NCBI GenBank assembly: GCA_046346965.1
Contig: JAXMHB010000001.1
Coordinates: 124,001-188,000, forward strand
Source: JAXMHB01 sp046346965
GTDB lineage: Bacteria > Pseudomonadota > Gammaproteobacteria > Xanthomonadales > SZUA-5
Direction: 5' to 3'
DNA length: 64,000 nt
Both the position numbers and the translations under genes were made by a program. Positions within the stretch are counted from its first letter, which is position 1; every line of letters starts with the position of its first letter. The notes below the pieces were generated by a model. It did not search any database. It saw nothing but the letters and a program-made list of their open reading frames with translations, and had not been told where the DNA came from. This document shows, piece after piece, positions 35,032-43,372 of this stretch.

Positions 35032-36348
35032 ATGATGCGGCGATCCGAAGCCGGGATGGAGCGCATGCTGTCTGCCACGTGGTTCGCTGTGGACCGTCGC
35101 GAACGCACCGCGCTGGTGATCGCCTTCCTGTATTTCTTCGGTTTGCTGAGCAGCTACTACATGCTGCGCTCGGTGCGCGAAGCCATGGGCGTGCGCTACG
35201 GGCCGGAGAATTACAGTTGGCTGTACACCGGCACCTTCCTGTGCATGCTGCTGGCGCAACCGATCTACGGCGCACTGGTCTCGCGTTACGCGCGGCGAGC
35301 CTTTGTGCCGATCGTCTACGGTTTTTTTCTGCTGTGCATACTTGGATTCCTGCTGGCCTGGCAGTCCGAGCGCGGGCAAGCGCTGATGGCGCCGGTGTTC
35401 TACATCTGGCTGTCGGTCGCCAACCTGTTCACCGTGGCGGTGTTCTGGAGCTACATGACCGATGTGTTCGACGAGCACCAGGCCAAGCGGGTGTTCGGCT
35501 ATCTGGCCGCCGGCGGTTCGGCCGGCGGCCTGACCGGCGCCGGGCTGACGATGTGGCTGGCCGGGCTGATCGATATCGACGGCATTCTGCTGATGTCCTT
35601 CCTGTTCATGGCGCTGGCCTGCGCCTGTTCAGTCTGGCTGGGGCGTTTCGCGACGGCGGCCAGCGCTCGCAGCAATGCGGCGGAGCTGGAAGCGATCATC
35701 GGCGGGACCAGTTTTGCCGCCTTCAGGCTGATCCTGCAGAGAGTGCCGCTGCGCTGGCTGGGCTTGTTCATGCTGTTGAGCGGCGTGGGCGGCGGCATTT
35801 TGTACCTGCAGCAGGGCTATGCGGTGCGCGAGATGTTCGACAGCGACGCCGCCCGCGCGGCCTATTTCGCACGCATCGACTTGTTCACCAATCTGCTCGC
35901 GCTGGTGCTGGAGCTGTTTCTGGCGCGTTGGATGTTCCTGCGTCTGGGTACGGCCCGCCTGCTGACGCTGATGCCGCTGATGCTGATGCTGGGCTTCGGT
36001 TTCCTGGCACTGGCGCCCACCGCCTTCGTGATCGGCCTGTTCCAGGTGTTGAGCCGCGGCATCCGCTTTGGCTTCGGGGAACCGGCGCTGGCAAGTTGTT
36101 ACACCACGCTCGATCGTGAGATCCGCTACAAAGGCAAGGGCTTTATCGACACTTTCGTCTATCGCCTGAGCGATGTGTGCACCCAATGGGCGGCGCGCGG
36201 GATCCAGGCGATCGGGCTCGGCGGCATGCCGATGTATCTGATCGGCGCCAGCGTGGCAGCGCTGACGGCCGCGGTTGGCTATGTGGTGGGGCGCCAGCAC
36301 GAGTTGCGCATCCGCGCGCCTCAGTCGGACGCGAACAGCAAGGCCTGA
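35032..36348 (+). CDS. MFS-like transporter related to NTP/NDP exchange (TLC) family
   Basis: A membrane protein of about 438 residues with some twelve hydrophobic helices. Segments such as FWSYMTDVFDEHQAKRVFG followed by YLAAGGSAGGLTGAGLT resemble the ATP:ADP antiporter-like (TLC) branch of bacterial carriers. Some members lack nucleotide exchange activity and remain uncharacterised. The start is unclear: ATGs at 35032, 35056 and 35065 are all possible, and the last has GGAG just before it. Its 3' end overlaps the convergent ELM1-like gene by 28 bases. Confidence 0.75.
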   Translation: MMRRSEAGMERMLSATWFAVDRRERTALVIAFLYFFGLLSSYYMLRSVREAMGVRYGPENYSWLYTGTFLCMLLAQPIYGALVSRYARRAFVPIVYGFFLLCILGFLLAWQSERGQALMAPVFYIWLSVANLFTVAVFWSYMTDVFDEHQAKRVFGYLAAGGSAGGLTGAGLTMWLAGLIDIDGILLMSFLFMALACACSVWLGRFATAASARSNAAELEAIIGGTSFAAFRLILQRVPLRWLGLFMLLSGVGGGILYLQQGYAVREMFDSDAARAAYFARIDLFTNLLALVLELFLARWMFLRLGTARLLTLMPLMLMLGFGFLALAPTAFVIGLFQVLSRGIRFGFGEPALASCYTTLDREIRYKGKGFIDTFVYRLSDVCTQWAARGIQAIGLGGMPMYLIGASVAALTAAVGYVVGRQHELRIRAPQSDANSKA

Positions 36349-37262
36349 AGCTGCGCCCGCACGCGGGCCAGCTCGCGCAGCGGCGGGTAGGGCGCGGGCT
36401 CGCGCAGATCGCCCAGCGCTTGCAAGCGCCCGCTGTCCTGCATGCAGGCATGGAAGCGGCCGATCTTGCCCGACGCCAGTCCCCGCTGCAGCGCGTACAC
36501 CGGGCGTCCGGTGGCCATCGCCTCGCTCAGCATGTTCACCGAATCGGCACTGACCACCACGCGATCCGCCCACGCCAGCGCCGATCGATAAGGATTGGCG
36601 CCATCGGCGGCGTCAAACCAATGGCGCAGCCAGGGCGCCTGGAGTGCGCCGAGCGCCTGGCGCCAGCTGGCCGGCGTGCGCCGCGAGCCGACGATCAGCG
36701 CCGAGCCGCCCTCCTCGGCATGCCAGTGCTGCAGGCGCTGCGCCAACAGCGACCAGCATGCGGCGTCGATGCGTACACCGCGGCGCGGACCGCCGATCAA
36801 TACCAGCGTGCGGGGACCCGGCGGCGGGTCGGGCATGGCCGCGCGCTCGCGCGTGAGCCAGGCGTCGTCGATCGCGTGTACCGAGCCATCGATGCTGACC
36901 ACTCGATCACCGCTGAGGCCATCGTGGCGCGGCACCAGCACGGCGTCGTAGCGTTGCGTCGCCACCCGTGGCGCCAGGATCTGCAGCGTGCGCGTCGCCG
37001 GACTGAGCCGTTTGATGCTGAGCAGCACCGCCGCGCCGACGCGGCCGGCCCCGACCGCCAGTCGCGGATAGTCCTGCGTCGGCAGCGGCGGCAGCCAGTC
37101 GTCGGCGTCCAGCACCGGCGCCCATTGCGGCGCCAGCCAGCGCCAGGGCAGGCGTGCGCGCAGGCGCAGCACGCGCGGCGCCGCCGCTCCAAGCGCCTGC
37201 GCCGCCGCCAGCGCTTGCAGTTCATTACCGGCGGCGCCGTCGCTGACGATCCAGGTGTGCAT
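36321..37262 (-). CDS. ELM1/GtrOC1 family putative glycosyltransferase-like protein
   Basis: A 313-residue protein with two Rossmann-like halves. The N-terminus MHTWIVSDGAAGNELQALAA is the family motif for the nucleotide-sugar fold. A second region has LVLIGGPRRGVRIDAACWSL. The C-terminal signature is VVVSADSVNMLSEAMATGRP. Bacterial relatives are often annotated as mitochondrial fission ELM1 family and sit near lipopolysaccharide genes; the substrate is unknown. No polysaccharide cluster is visible here. The tail overlaps the transporter gene on the opposite strand. Confidence 0.8.
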   Translation of the reverse strand: MHTWIVSDGAAGNELQALAAAQALGAAAPRVLRLRARLPWRWLAPQWAPVLDADDWLPPLPTQDYPRLAVGAGRVGAAVLLSIKRLSPATRTLQILAPRVATQRYDAVLVPRHDGLSGDRVVSIDGSVHAIDDAWLTRERAAMPDPPPGPRTLVLIGGPRRGVRIDAACWSLLAQRLQHWHAEEGGSALIVGSRRTPASWRQALGALQAPWLRHWFDAADGANPYRSALAWADRVVVSADSVNMLSEAMATGRPVYALQRGLASGKIGRFHACMQDSGRLQALGDLREPAPYPPLRELARVRAQLQALLFASD

Positions 37263-37325
37263 CGACGCAGCATAGCCGCCCGCACGCCCTATGATCGGCG
37301 CTCTTGTTCAATGGGAATACGACGC

Positions 37326-37913
37326 ATGACCCTCGATGATGCTGCGCTGGCACAACTGTTCACGGCCGCCCGCACCCACCAGCGCTGGCAGCCGCGCGAG
37401 GTCAGCGATGCGCTGCTGGTGCAGCTCTACGATCTGCTGAAATGGGGCCCGACTGGCTCGAATACGACGCCGGCACGCTTTGTATTCGTCAAGTCGGCCG
37501 AGGCCAAGGCCAAGCTGCGTCCGGCGCTGGATGCCGGCAATGTCGACAAAACCATGGCGGCGCCGGTTACCGTCATCGTGGCGATCGATCATGCCTTCTA
37601 TGAGCACATGGGCCTGTTGGCGCCGCATGCGCCGGATGCGCGCAGCTGGTTTGCCGGCAAGCCCGAGGTGATCGCCAAGGTCGGCATGCAGAGCGGCACG
37701 CTGCAGGGCGGCTATCTGATCCTCGCCGCGCGTGCGCTGGGCCTCGATTGCGGGCCAATGGGCGGTTTCAACAACGCGATGGTGGATGAGGCCTTTTTCG
37801 CCGGCACTGCGATACGCTCCAACTTCCTGGTGAACCTGGGCTATGGCGACCCGGCGGCGGTGCGCCCGCGCGCACCGCGCCTTGGCTTCGAGCAAGCCTG
37901 CCGGATCGTCTGA
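37326..37913 (+). CDS. RutE/HadB-type nitroreductase (malonic semialdehyde reductase family)
   Basis: A 195-residue FMN-dependent nitroreductase-fold protein. Family landmarks are LYDLLKWGPTGSNTTPARFV (FMN-binding), AAPVTVIVAIDHAFYEHM, GTLQGGYLILAARALGLDCG with PMGGFNNAMVDEAFF, and NFLVNLGYGD. It would be RutE-like, reducing malonic semialdehyde, but no rut pyrimidine-degradation genes are near, so the substrate is open. GGGAA lies eight bases before the ATG. Its stop overlaps the next ATG (TGATG). Confidence 0.88.
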   Translation: MTLDDAALAQLFTAARTHQRWQPREVSDALLVQLYDLLKWGPTGSNTTPARFVFVKSAEAKAKLRPALDAGNVDKTMAAPVTVIVAIDHAFYEHMGLLAPHAPDARSWFAGKPEVIAKVGMQSGTLQGGYLILAARALGLDCGPMGGFNNAMVDEAFFAGTAIRSNFLVNLGYGDPAAVRPRAPRLGFEQACRIV

Positions 37914-38317
37914 TGAGCACGCCCGCTACCGCCCGGCGGTTACGCGTGCTGCGCGAGCTGGGGCGCTTCCAGTTGAAGCTGATGCTGGATGCCCTGCGCG
38001 ATCTGGTGATGAGTCCCTGGTCGATGGCGGCGGCGGCGCTCGATGTGCTCAAGGCCGGACGCCAGGAGCCGGAGCACTTCGCTGCAGTCATCCGGGCTGG
38101 TCGCAAGACCGAAGAATGGATCGATCTCTGGGGCGAGAACGCCGAGGGTAGCGGCGACGCGCAGCGCGTGGATCAATTGATCGAGCGCCTGGAATCGGCG
38201 CTGCGCGCGGCGCGTGACCGCCCCGAACAGCTGCAGATGCTGCGGAGCTGGTTGCAGCAACGAGTGGGACAGCGCCCGGGCGAACCGCCGCCGCCGCCCG
38301 CCGCCGGCAGCCCTTGA
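37913..38317 (+). CDS. Conserved-looking hypothetical protein, 134 residues
   Basis: The ATG overlaps the stop of the nitroreductase gene, so it is probably coupled. The protein is largely alpha-helical: RRLRVLRELGRFQLKLMLDA, then SPWSMAAAALDVLKAGR, then a charged helix RVDQLIERLESALRAARDRP. It ends in a proline-rich tail, PGEPPPPPAAG. There is no signal peptide and no clear transmembrane helix, although residues 30-45 are mildly hydrophobic. I do not recognise the family. Confidence 0.7.
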   Translation: MSTPATARRLRVLRELGRFQLKLMLDALRDLVMSPWSMAAAALDVLKAGRQEPEHFAAVIRAGRKTEEWIDLWGENAEGSGDAQRVDQLIERLESALRAARDRPEQLQMLRSWLQQRVGQRPGEPPPPPAAGSP

Positions 38318-38405
38318 GCAGATCGCTCGCCGCGACACGCGAGTCGTGTCAACCGACCGGGCGCTGCTGCGTTAGCGCGCAGGAACACCGGGGAGGGTGC
38401 GGCGC

Positions 38406-38966
38406 ATGCGTAATCTGGGGTGGATCGCGGTTGGTCTGGGCTCGCTGCTGGGTGCGCTTGCGTCTGCCCCGGCGCAGGAACTGACGCCACAACCGCTGCC
38501 GTCTCTGGCTGCGCGCGGTCCCGCCCCCAACCTGGTGGAAGCGGGCTGCGATGACATCCGCGGGCTGCCGATCAACATCGGCGTGACCTGGCCGCAGGTC
38601 TGGCAGGCGCTCAATGAGCGCGCGTCGTGCACGCAGAACTGCCACCTCGGCAGCGTGCCGGCGGCAGAGCTCGATTTCGCCAATCGCAATCTGGCGGTCT
38701 ACTTTCTGGTCGCCCAGACCAGCAGCCAGAACGAGATCCTGCGCGTGGATCCCGGCAACCCGGCCGGCAGCTTGCTGTACCAGAAGATCGCCTGCGACAA
38801 ACCGCGCGTGGGCACGCCGATGCCGCCGGTCTTCGGCCATCTGCCGCTGGATCTGCAGGGCTTGATCTACGACTGGATCGAGCAGGGCGCCTATGGCGAG
38901 GGCGTCGAAGACCCGATCTCGCGCGACTTTCTTTACCGCAACTCGATGGAATCTTTGCGTCGCTAA
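38406..38966 (+). CDS. Secreted small protein with CxxxCH haem-like motif
   Basis: A 186-residue protein with a signal peptide (about 1-24, ending APAQ). It contains C75-TQN-C79-H80, that is CxxxCH, where a c-type cytochrome would have CxxCH. A later GTPMPP (Met139) could give a distal ligand. The layout of cysteines, histidine, a run of 40-60 residues and MPP resembles planctomycete-type haem-binding modules that accompany DUF1800/DUF1501-like secreted proteins. GGGAGGG is eight bases before the ATG at 38406. The next gene starts 38 bases after the stop. Covalent haem binding is a hypothesis, given the extra residue. Confidence 0.75.
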   Translation: MRNLGWIAVGLGSLLGALASAPAQELTPQPLPSLAARGPAPNLVEAGCDDIRGLPINIGVTWPQVWQALNERASCTQNCHLGSVPAAELDFANRNLAVYFLVAQTSSQNEILRVDPGNPAGSLLYQKIACDKPRVGTPMPPVFGHLPLDLQGLIYDWIEQGAYGEGVEDPISRDFLYRNSMESLRR

Positions 38967-39004
38967 CCAGCGGCGCCGTACACCTCGGCGTATCAGGAGG
39001 CCTC

Positions 39005-41683
39005 ATGAAACACTGGATGTTGGGATTGGGCTTGTGCATCGCCGGCGCGCTCGCCGGGTCCTTGCCGGCGGCAGCGCAGGAGGGCAACAAAGCCGTCTAC
39101 GCCCTCGGCGCCGATATCAGCGGCAGCTTCTACGACCCGGCGCAGAACGGGCACGGCTTCATCGTTGAGCACATCGTCAGCAACGGCGCGCCGGCGCTGC
39201 TGGTCACCTGGTTCACCTACCTCGACGGCCAGCAGCGCTGGCTGGTCGGCGTCGGGCCGATCAGCGGCAGCGAGGCGCGCGTGCCGCTGTCGATCACCGT
39301 CGGCGGCGATTTCCCGCCGCGTTACAACCCGGCCAGCGTGTCGACCCAAGCCTGGGGTGAGCTGACGCTCAGGTTCACCAGCAAGGACGCCGGGCGCGCG
39401 CTCTGGACGACCAGCTACCCCGGCTATGCCAGCGGCGAGATGCCGATCCAGCGGCTGACGCAGCCGGCATCAAGCTACGACCCAACAGCGAACCAGATCG
39501 CCTCCTGCCACGCCGGTTCCTGGTACGACCCGGCGCAGAGCGGGCACGGCGTGTTCATCGAGGTGCTCGGCAACGCGCCGAATCGGGTGATGCTGGCGAT
39601 CTGGTACGCCTATTTGAACGGCGAGCAGCGCTGGATGACCGCCACCGGCCCGATCCAGGGCGCCAGCGCCACGCTGACGGCGACTTTGACCCGCGGCGCC
39701 GACTTCCCGCCCGACTTCAACCCGGCCAGCGTCAGCAGCGTGCCCTGGGGCACGATGAGCTTCCGCGCCGTGGATGCCAATCACGCGCAATGGAGCTGGA
39801 ACAGCACGGTGGAGGGTTTTGGCAGCGGCAGCCTGAATCTGACACGGCTGACCAGTCTGTCGGGCAGCGACTGCGGGCCGGCCAGCGACGCCGATGCCGC
39901 GCGCTTCCTGACGCAGGCGACCTTCGGGCCGACCAGCAGCGACATCAACACGGTGCGCCAGATCGGCTACAAGGCCTGGATCGATCAGCAGAAAGCGCTT
40001 CCGGCGACGCTGCAACGACCGGGTCTGGAGGCGCAGGTTGCATCACTGGTGCAATCTGACCCGCGCAATGGTCAGTATTACCGTGCCTATCGGGTCGAGC
40101 GCTGGTTCAACACAGCGGTGACTGCGCCCGATCAGCTGCGCCAGCGCGTGGCCTTCGCACTGTCGCAGATCCAGGTGCTCTCCGACGTCGGCACGCTGGA
40201 CAACAACCCGATCGGCGTCGCCGAGTACAACGACATCCTGCTGCGCAACGCCTTCGGCAACTATCGGGATTTGCTGGAGGAAGTCAGTCTGAGCCCGATG
40301 ATGGGCGCCTTCCTGACCCATCTGCGCAATCAGAAGACCGATTGGACGCTGGACACCAGCGGCAATCTGGTCGCGGGCCTGGTGCAGCCAGACGAGAACT
40401 ATGCGCGTGAGTTGATGCAGCTGTTCTCGATAGGCCTGATCGAGCGCAATCGCGACTTCACGCCGATTCTGAGCGGCGGCCAGCCGGTGGCGACCTATAC
40501 CCAGGACTTGATCACCAACACCGCCAAGGTACTGACCGGCTTCTCCTATCAATGCAGCGGCGCGACCACGGTCAGCGGCATTCCGCTCAACCGCAACTGC
40601 GGCGGCTGCACCGGCACCGGGTGCAACTTCTCGACCACGGCCTTCTTCTCGACGCCCTCGCGTTATGCAGTTCCAGGCACCGTCACCGCGCTGGCGCATC
40701 CGGATACCTACAAGCCCATGGTCTGCTATCCGCGCTACACCGATACCGGACGCTCGGCTACCGCCGCCAACAGCTATGCCGTGCTGCCGGCGCCCAACAA
40801 CAGCAAGACGCTGCTGGCCGGGATCACGATTCCGCCGAGCAGCGTGCCTTGTCACTCCGGCACCACCGGGCCGGATCAGCAGGCTTGTATTGACTACTGC
40901 AACAATCAGCTGGATGCGCTGCTGAACTCGCTGTTCCTGCATCCCAACGTGGCGCCGTTCATGTCGCGCCAGTTGATCCAGCGCTTGACCACCAGCAATC
41001 CCTCGCGCGGCTACATCGATCGCGTGGCGGCGGTGTTCGAGGACGATGGCACCGGCACGCGCGGCAATCTGGGCGCGGTGGTCAGCGCGATCCTGCTCGA
41101 TCCGGAGGCGCGCGCGGCGCCGGCGGCGAGCTTCGGCAAGCTGCGTGAACCGCTGCTGCGGCTGACCGCGGTCTGGCGTGCCTTTGGCGTCGCACCGGGC
41201 GGCAATGGGGGCTATGGCGTCACCGCACCGGAGCGCGCGTTTGCGCAGCGGCCGCTGGGCGCGACCTCGGTGTTCAACTTCTACGAACCCGACTACCAGC
41301 AGCCGGGTGAGATCGCCGATGCCGGTTTGTACTCGCCGGAGTTCCAGATTCTCGACGAGTCCACCTTCATCACCATGTCCGACGAGATGTGGCGGCGCAT
41401 TTTTGCCGGCTACACGATCACCAGTCCGACCACGACCAGCTTCTCGGCGCCGGCAACGTCGTCCTACATCCCGCCCAGCGTGCTCGATGCGATTCCGACC
41501 GAGCACAGCGCGCTGGTGGAGGCGCTGAACCAGAAGATGCTCTATGGCCGCATGAGCCAGACGATGAAGGACAAGCTGATCGCGCTGCTCAATACCAGCA
41601 TGCCCGGCGCCGAACACCGCCGCAAAGTGCTCGATCTGATCCATCTGATCGCGATCTCGTCCGAGTTCGCGGTGCAACAGTAA
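39005..41683 (+). CDS. DUF1800 protein with two N-terminal WYDPAQSGHG-type domains
   Basis: An 892-residue exported protein: the signal peptide is about 1-24 (ending PAAAQ). Two copies of a domain of about 112 residues follow. The first (about 39-152) has SGSFYDPAQNGHGFIVE, WFTYLDGQQRWLVGVGPISG and FPPRYNPASVS. The second (about 171-283) has GSWYDPAQSGHGVFIE, WYAYLNGEQRWMTATGPIQG and FPPDFNPASVS. The DUF1800 domain (about 295-892) has ARFLTQATFGPT, DENYARELMQLFSIGL and the C-terminal HRRKVLDLIHLIAISSEFAV. AGGAGG precedes the ATG. DUF1800 proteins usually pair with a DUF1501 gene, as here; their biochemical role is not known. Confidence 0.9.
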   Translation: MKHWMLGLGLCIAGALAGSLPAAAQEGNKAVYALGADISGSFYDPAQNGHGFIVEHIVSNGAPALLVTWFTYLDGQQRWLVGVGPISGSEARVPLSITVGGDFPPRYNPASVSTQAWGELTLRFTSKDAGRALWTTSYPGYASGEMPIQRLTQPASSYDPTANQIASCHAGSWYDPAQSGHGVFIEVLGNAPNRVMLAIWYAYLNGEQRWMTATGPIQGASATLTATLTRGADFPPDFNPASVSSVPWGTMSFRAVDANHAQWSWNSTVEGFGSGSLNLTRLTSLSGSDCGPASDADAARFLTQATFGPTSSDINTVRQIGYKAWIDQQKALPATLQRPGLEAQVASLVQSDPRNGQYYRAYRVERWFNTAVTAPDQLRQRVAFALSQIQVLSDVGTLDNNPIGVAEYNDILLRNAFGNYRDLLEEVSLSPMMGAFLTHLRNQKTDWTLDTSGNLVAGLVQPDENYARELMQLFSIGLIERNRDFTPILSGGQPVATYTQDLITNTAKVLTGFSYQCSGATTVSGIPLNRNCGGCTGTGCNFSTTAFFSTPSRYAVPGTVTALAHPDTYKPMVCYPRYTDTGRSATAANSYAVLPAPNNSKTLLAGITIPPSSVPCHSGTTGPDQQACIDYCNNQLDALLNSLFLHPNVAPFMSRQLIQRLTTSNPSRGYIDRVAAVFEDDGTGTRGNLGAVVSAILLDPEARAAPAASFGKLREPLLRLTAVWRAFGVAPGGNGGYGVTAPERAFAQRPLGATSVFNFYEPDYQQPGEIADAGLYSPEFQILDESTFITMSDEMWRRIFAGYTITSPTTTSFSAPATSSYIPPSVLDAIPTEHSALVEALNQKMLYGRMSQTMKDKLIALLNTSMPGAEHRRKVLDLIHLIAISSEFAVQQ

Positions 41684-41695
41684 GGAGATCTCGCC

Positions 41696-43222
41696 ATGGG
41701 CTACATGACCAACAAAAGCCGCCGTGAATTCATCCGCAAGTTGAGCGGCAGTTTTGCCCTCGGCTCGATGGCCAGTCTGGTGCCGCAACTGGCGCTGATG
41801 CCGCGTGCCTACGCACAATCGGCCAGCGGCTACCGCGCGCTGGTGTGCATTTATCTGGCCGGCGCCAACGATTCCTACAACTGGCTGGTACCGCGCGACA
41901 GCGAGGCCAGTGGCAGCCGCTACGACACCTACAAGACCGCCCGTGGCGGCGTCTACAGCAGCAGCAACACCAATGGGCTGGCGCTGGCCTACAACGATCT
42001 GTTGCCGATCGCGCCCAGCAATCAGAGCATCGGTTTTGGTCTGCATCCGTCCGGCGCGGATTTCTCCGTGACCAGCGGCAGCAATACGCAGACGCACAGC
42101 GGCATCCAGACGCTGTTCAATCAAGGCAAGGCCGCCTTCGTCTGCAATGCAGGCCCGCTGGTGCAGCCGATCAGCAAAACCGAGTACAACGCCGGTGCGC
42201 CACGCCCGCCGCAGCTGTTCTCGCACAACGACCAGGAGTTGCTCTGGCATGTGGGCGTCGGCAGCAGCAGCGATCCGGTGGCGCGTTATGGCTGGGGCGG
42301 ACGCATCGCCAAGTCCACGGCCGGCGGCTCGCTGGCGAATGGTCTTTCGCCCACGCTCTCGGTGGCTGGCGCCGCACGTTTCCTGATTGGTGATCAGATC
42401 ACGCCGTATCAGCTGTCCAGCGCCGGTGTCGATCTGATCGACAACTACACCGCCGGCAGCGCAGGCACCAACTACTCGGATGCCCGACGTGCGCTGCTGA
42501 ACGATCTGCTGGATGACAGTCAGGCGCACCCCTTTGCGCGCGGCTACTCGACCATCGCCAAGCGCTCGCTCGAAGTGGGCGAGAGTCTGGGCGCGCTGCT
42601 CAACGCGGCCGATGGCAGCGGCAACGTCTCGGCGATCTTCCCGACCGGCAACACGCTGGCCGATCAGCTGAAGATGGTGGCGCGGATGATCAAGGTCAGC
42701 CGCAACTCGCTATCGGCGCAGCGTCAGGTCTACTACGTCCGCATGGGCAGCTTCGATCTGCATTCGGGCATGTTCGAGTCGGGCGGCGCAGTGGCCAGTA
42801 CCGGCCATGGCGCGCTGCTGACCACGCTCAATCAGGCGGTGGGTGCGTTCTGGACGGCGCTGGGCGAGATCGGCGCGCGCAGTCAGGTCACCACCTTCAC
42901 GATGAGCGATTTCGGCCGCACGCTGACCGGCAATGGCAGCGGCTCCGACCACGCCTGGGGCGGCAATCTGATGGTGCTGGGCGATGCCGTGCAGGGCAAC
43001 AAGCTGTACGGGACTTACCCGCGCTTGGTCGTCAACGCCGATGACAACGCCAACAAGGACTGGAGCTTCACCCGCGGGCAATACATCCCGACTACCTCGG
43101 TCGATCAGGTGGCCGCCACGCTGGCGCGCTGGATGGGCGTAACCGACAGCGCAGCGCTGAACGCGCTGTTCCCGCTGCTGCGCAACTTTTCCAGTAGCGA
43201 TCTGGGCTTCATGTCGGCCTGA
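41696..43222 (+). CDS. DUF1501 secreted protein with Tat-type signal
   Basis: A 508-residue protein with a twin-arginine-like leader: SRREFIRKLSGSF at residues 8-20, then a hydrophobic stretch ending PRAYAQ. DUF1501 belongs to the alkaline-phosphatase/sulfatase-like fold. Segments include ALVCIYLAGANDSYNWLVP, RMGSFDLHSG and TTFTMSDFGRTLTGNGSGSD followed by HAWGGNLMVLG, where histidines and aspartates that could bind metal cluster. GGAG lies nine bases before the ATG; a second ATG three codons on is possible. It follows the DUF1800 gene by 12 bases. The substrate is unknown. Confidence 0.9.
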   Translation: MGYMTNKSRREFIRKLSGSFALGSMASLVPQLALMPRAYAQSASGYRALVCIYLAGANDSYNWLVPRDSEASGSRYDTYKTARGGVYSSSNTNGLALAYNDLLPIAPSNQSIGFGLHPSGADFSVTSGSNTQTHSGIQTLFNQGKAAFVCNAGPLVQPISKTEYNAGAPRPPQLFSHNDQELLWHVGVGSSSDPVARYGWGGRIAKSTAGGSLANGLSPTLSVAGAARFLIGDQITPYQLSSAGVDLIDNYTAGSAGTNYSDARRALLNDLLDDSQAHPFARGYSTIAKRSLEVGESLGALLNAADGSGNVSAIFPTGNTLADQLKMVARMIKVSRNSLSAQRQVYYVRMGSFDLHSGMFESGGAVASTGHGALLTTLNQAVGAFWTALGEIGARSQVTTFTMSDFGRTLTGNGSGSDHAWGGNLMVLGDAVQGNKLYGTYPRLVVNADDNANKDWSFTRGQYIPTTSVDQVAATLARWMGVTDSAALNALFPLLRNFSSSDLGFMSA

Positions 43223-43236
43223 GTCGGTCGTGTTCG

Positions 43237-43265
43237 GCCCGCCTCGCCGCTGGCGCGGGGCGGGC
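43237..43265 (+). terminator. Hairpin after the DUF1501 gene
   Basis: GCCCGCCTCGC pairs with GCGGGGCGGGC in an 11-bp stem with one T-G wobble and a seven-base loop, 14 bases after the stop. It separates the DUF1800/DUF1501 operon from the blue-copper operon. No T-run follows. Confidence 0.5.
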
Positions 43266-43372
43266 TGCATGACCGGTGGTGAATGCGACGCGCTGCGATT
43301 TGCGTGCTAAACCCCTGTTACTACGTGTGTAGGCGGCGTAGATTCCAATCTTCCACGGTGGAGGTCGGCGCG

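Noticed and set aside
40043..42529. An 828-codon minus-strand open frame
   Set aside because: It is antisense to the DUF1800 and DUF1501 genes, which have signal peptides, ribosome-binding sites and family motifs; the antisense product has none.
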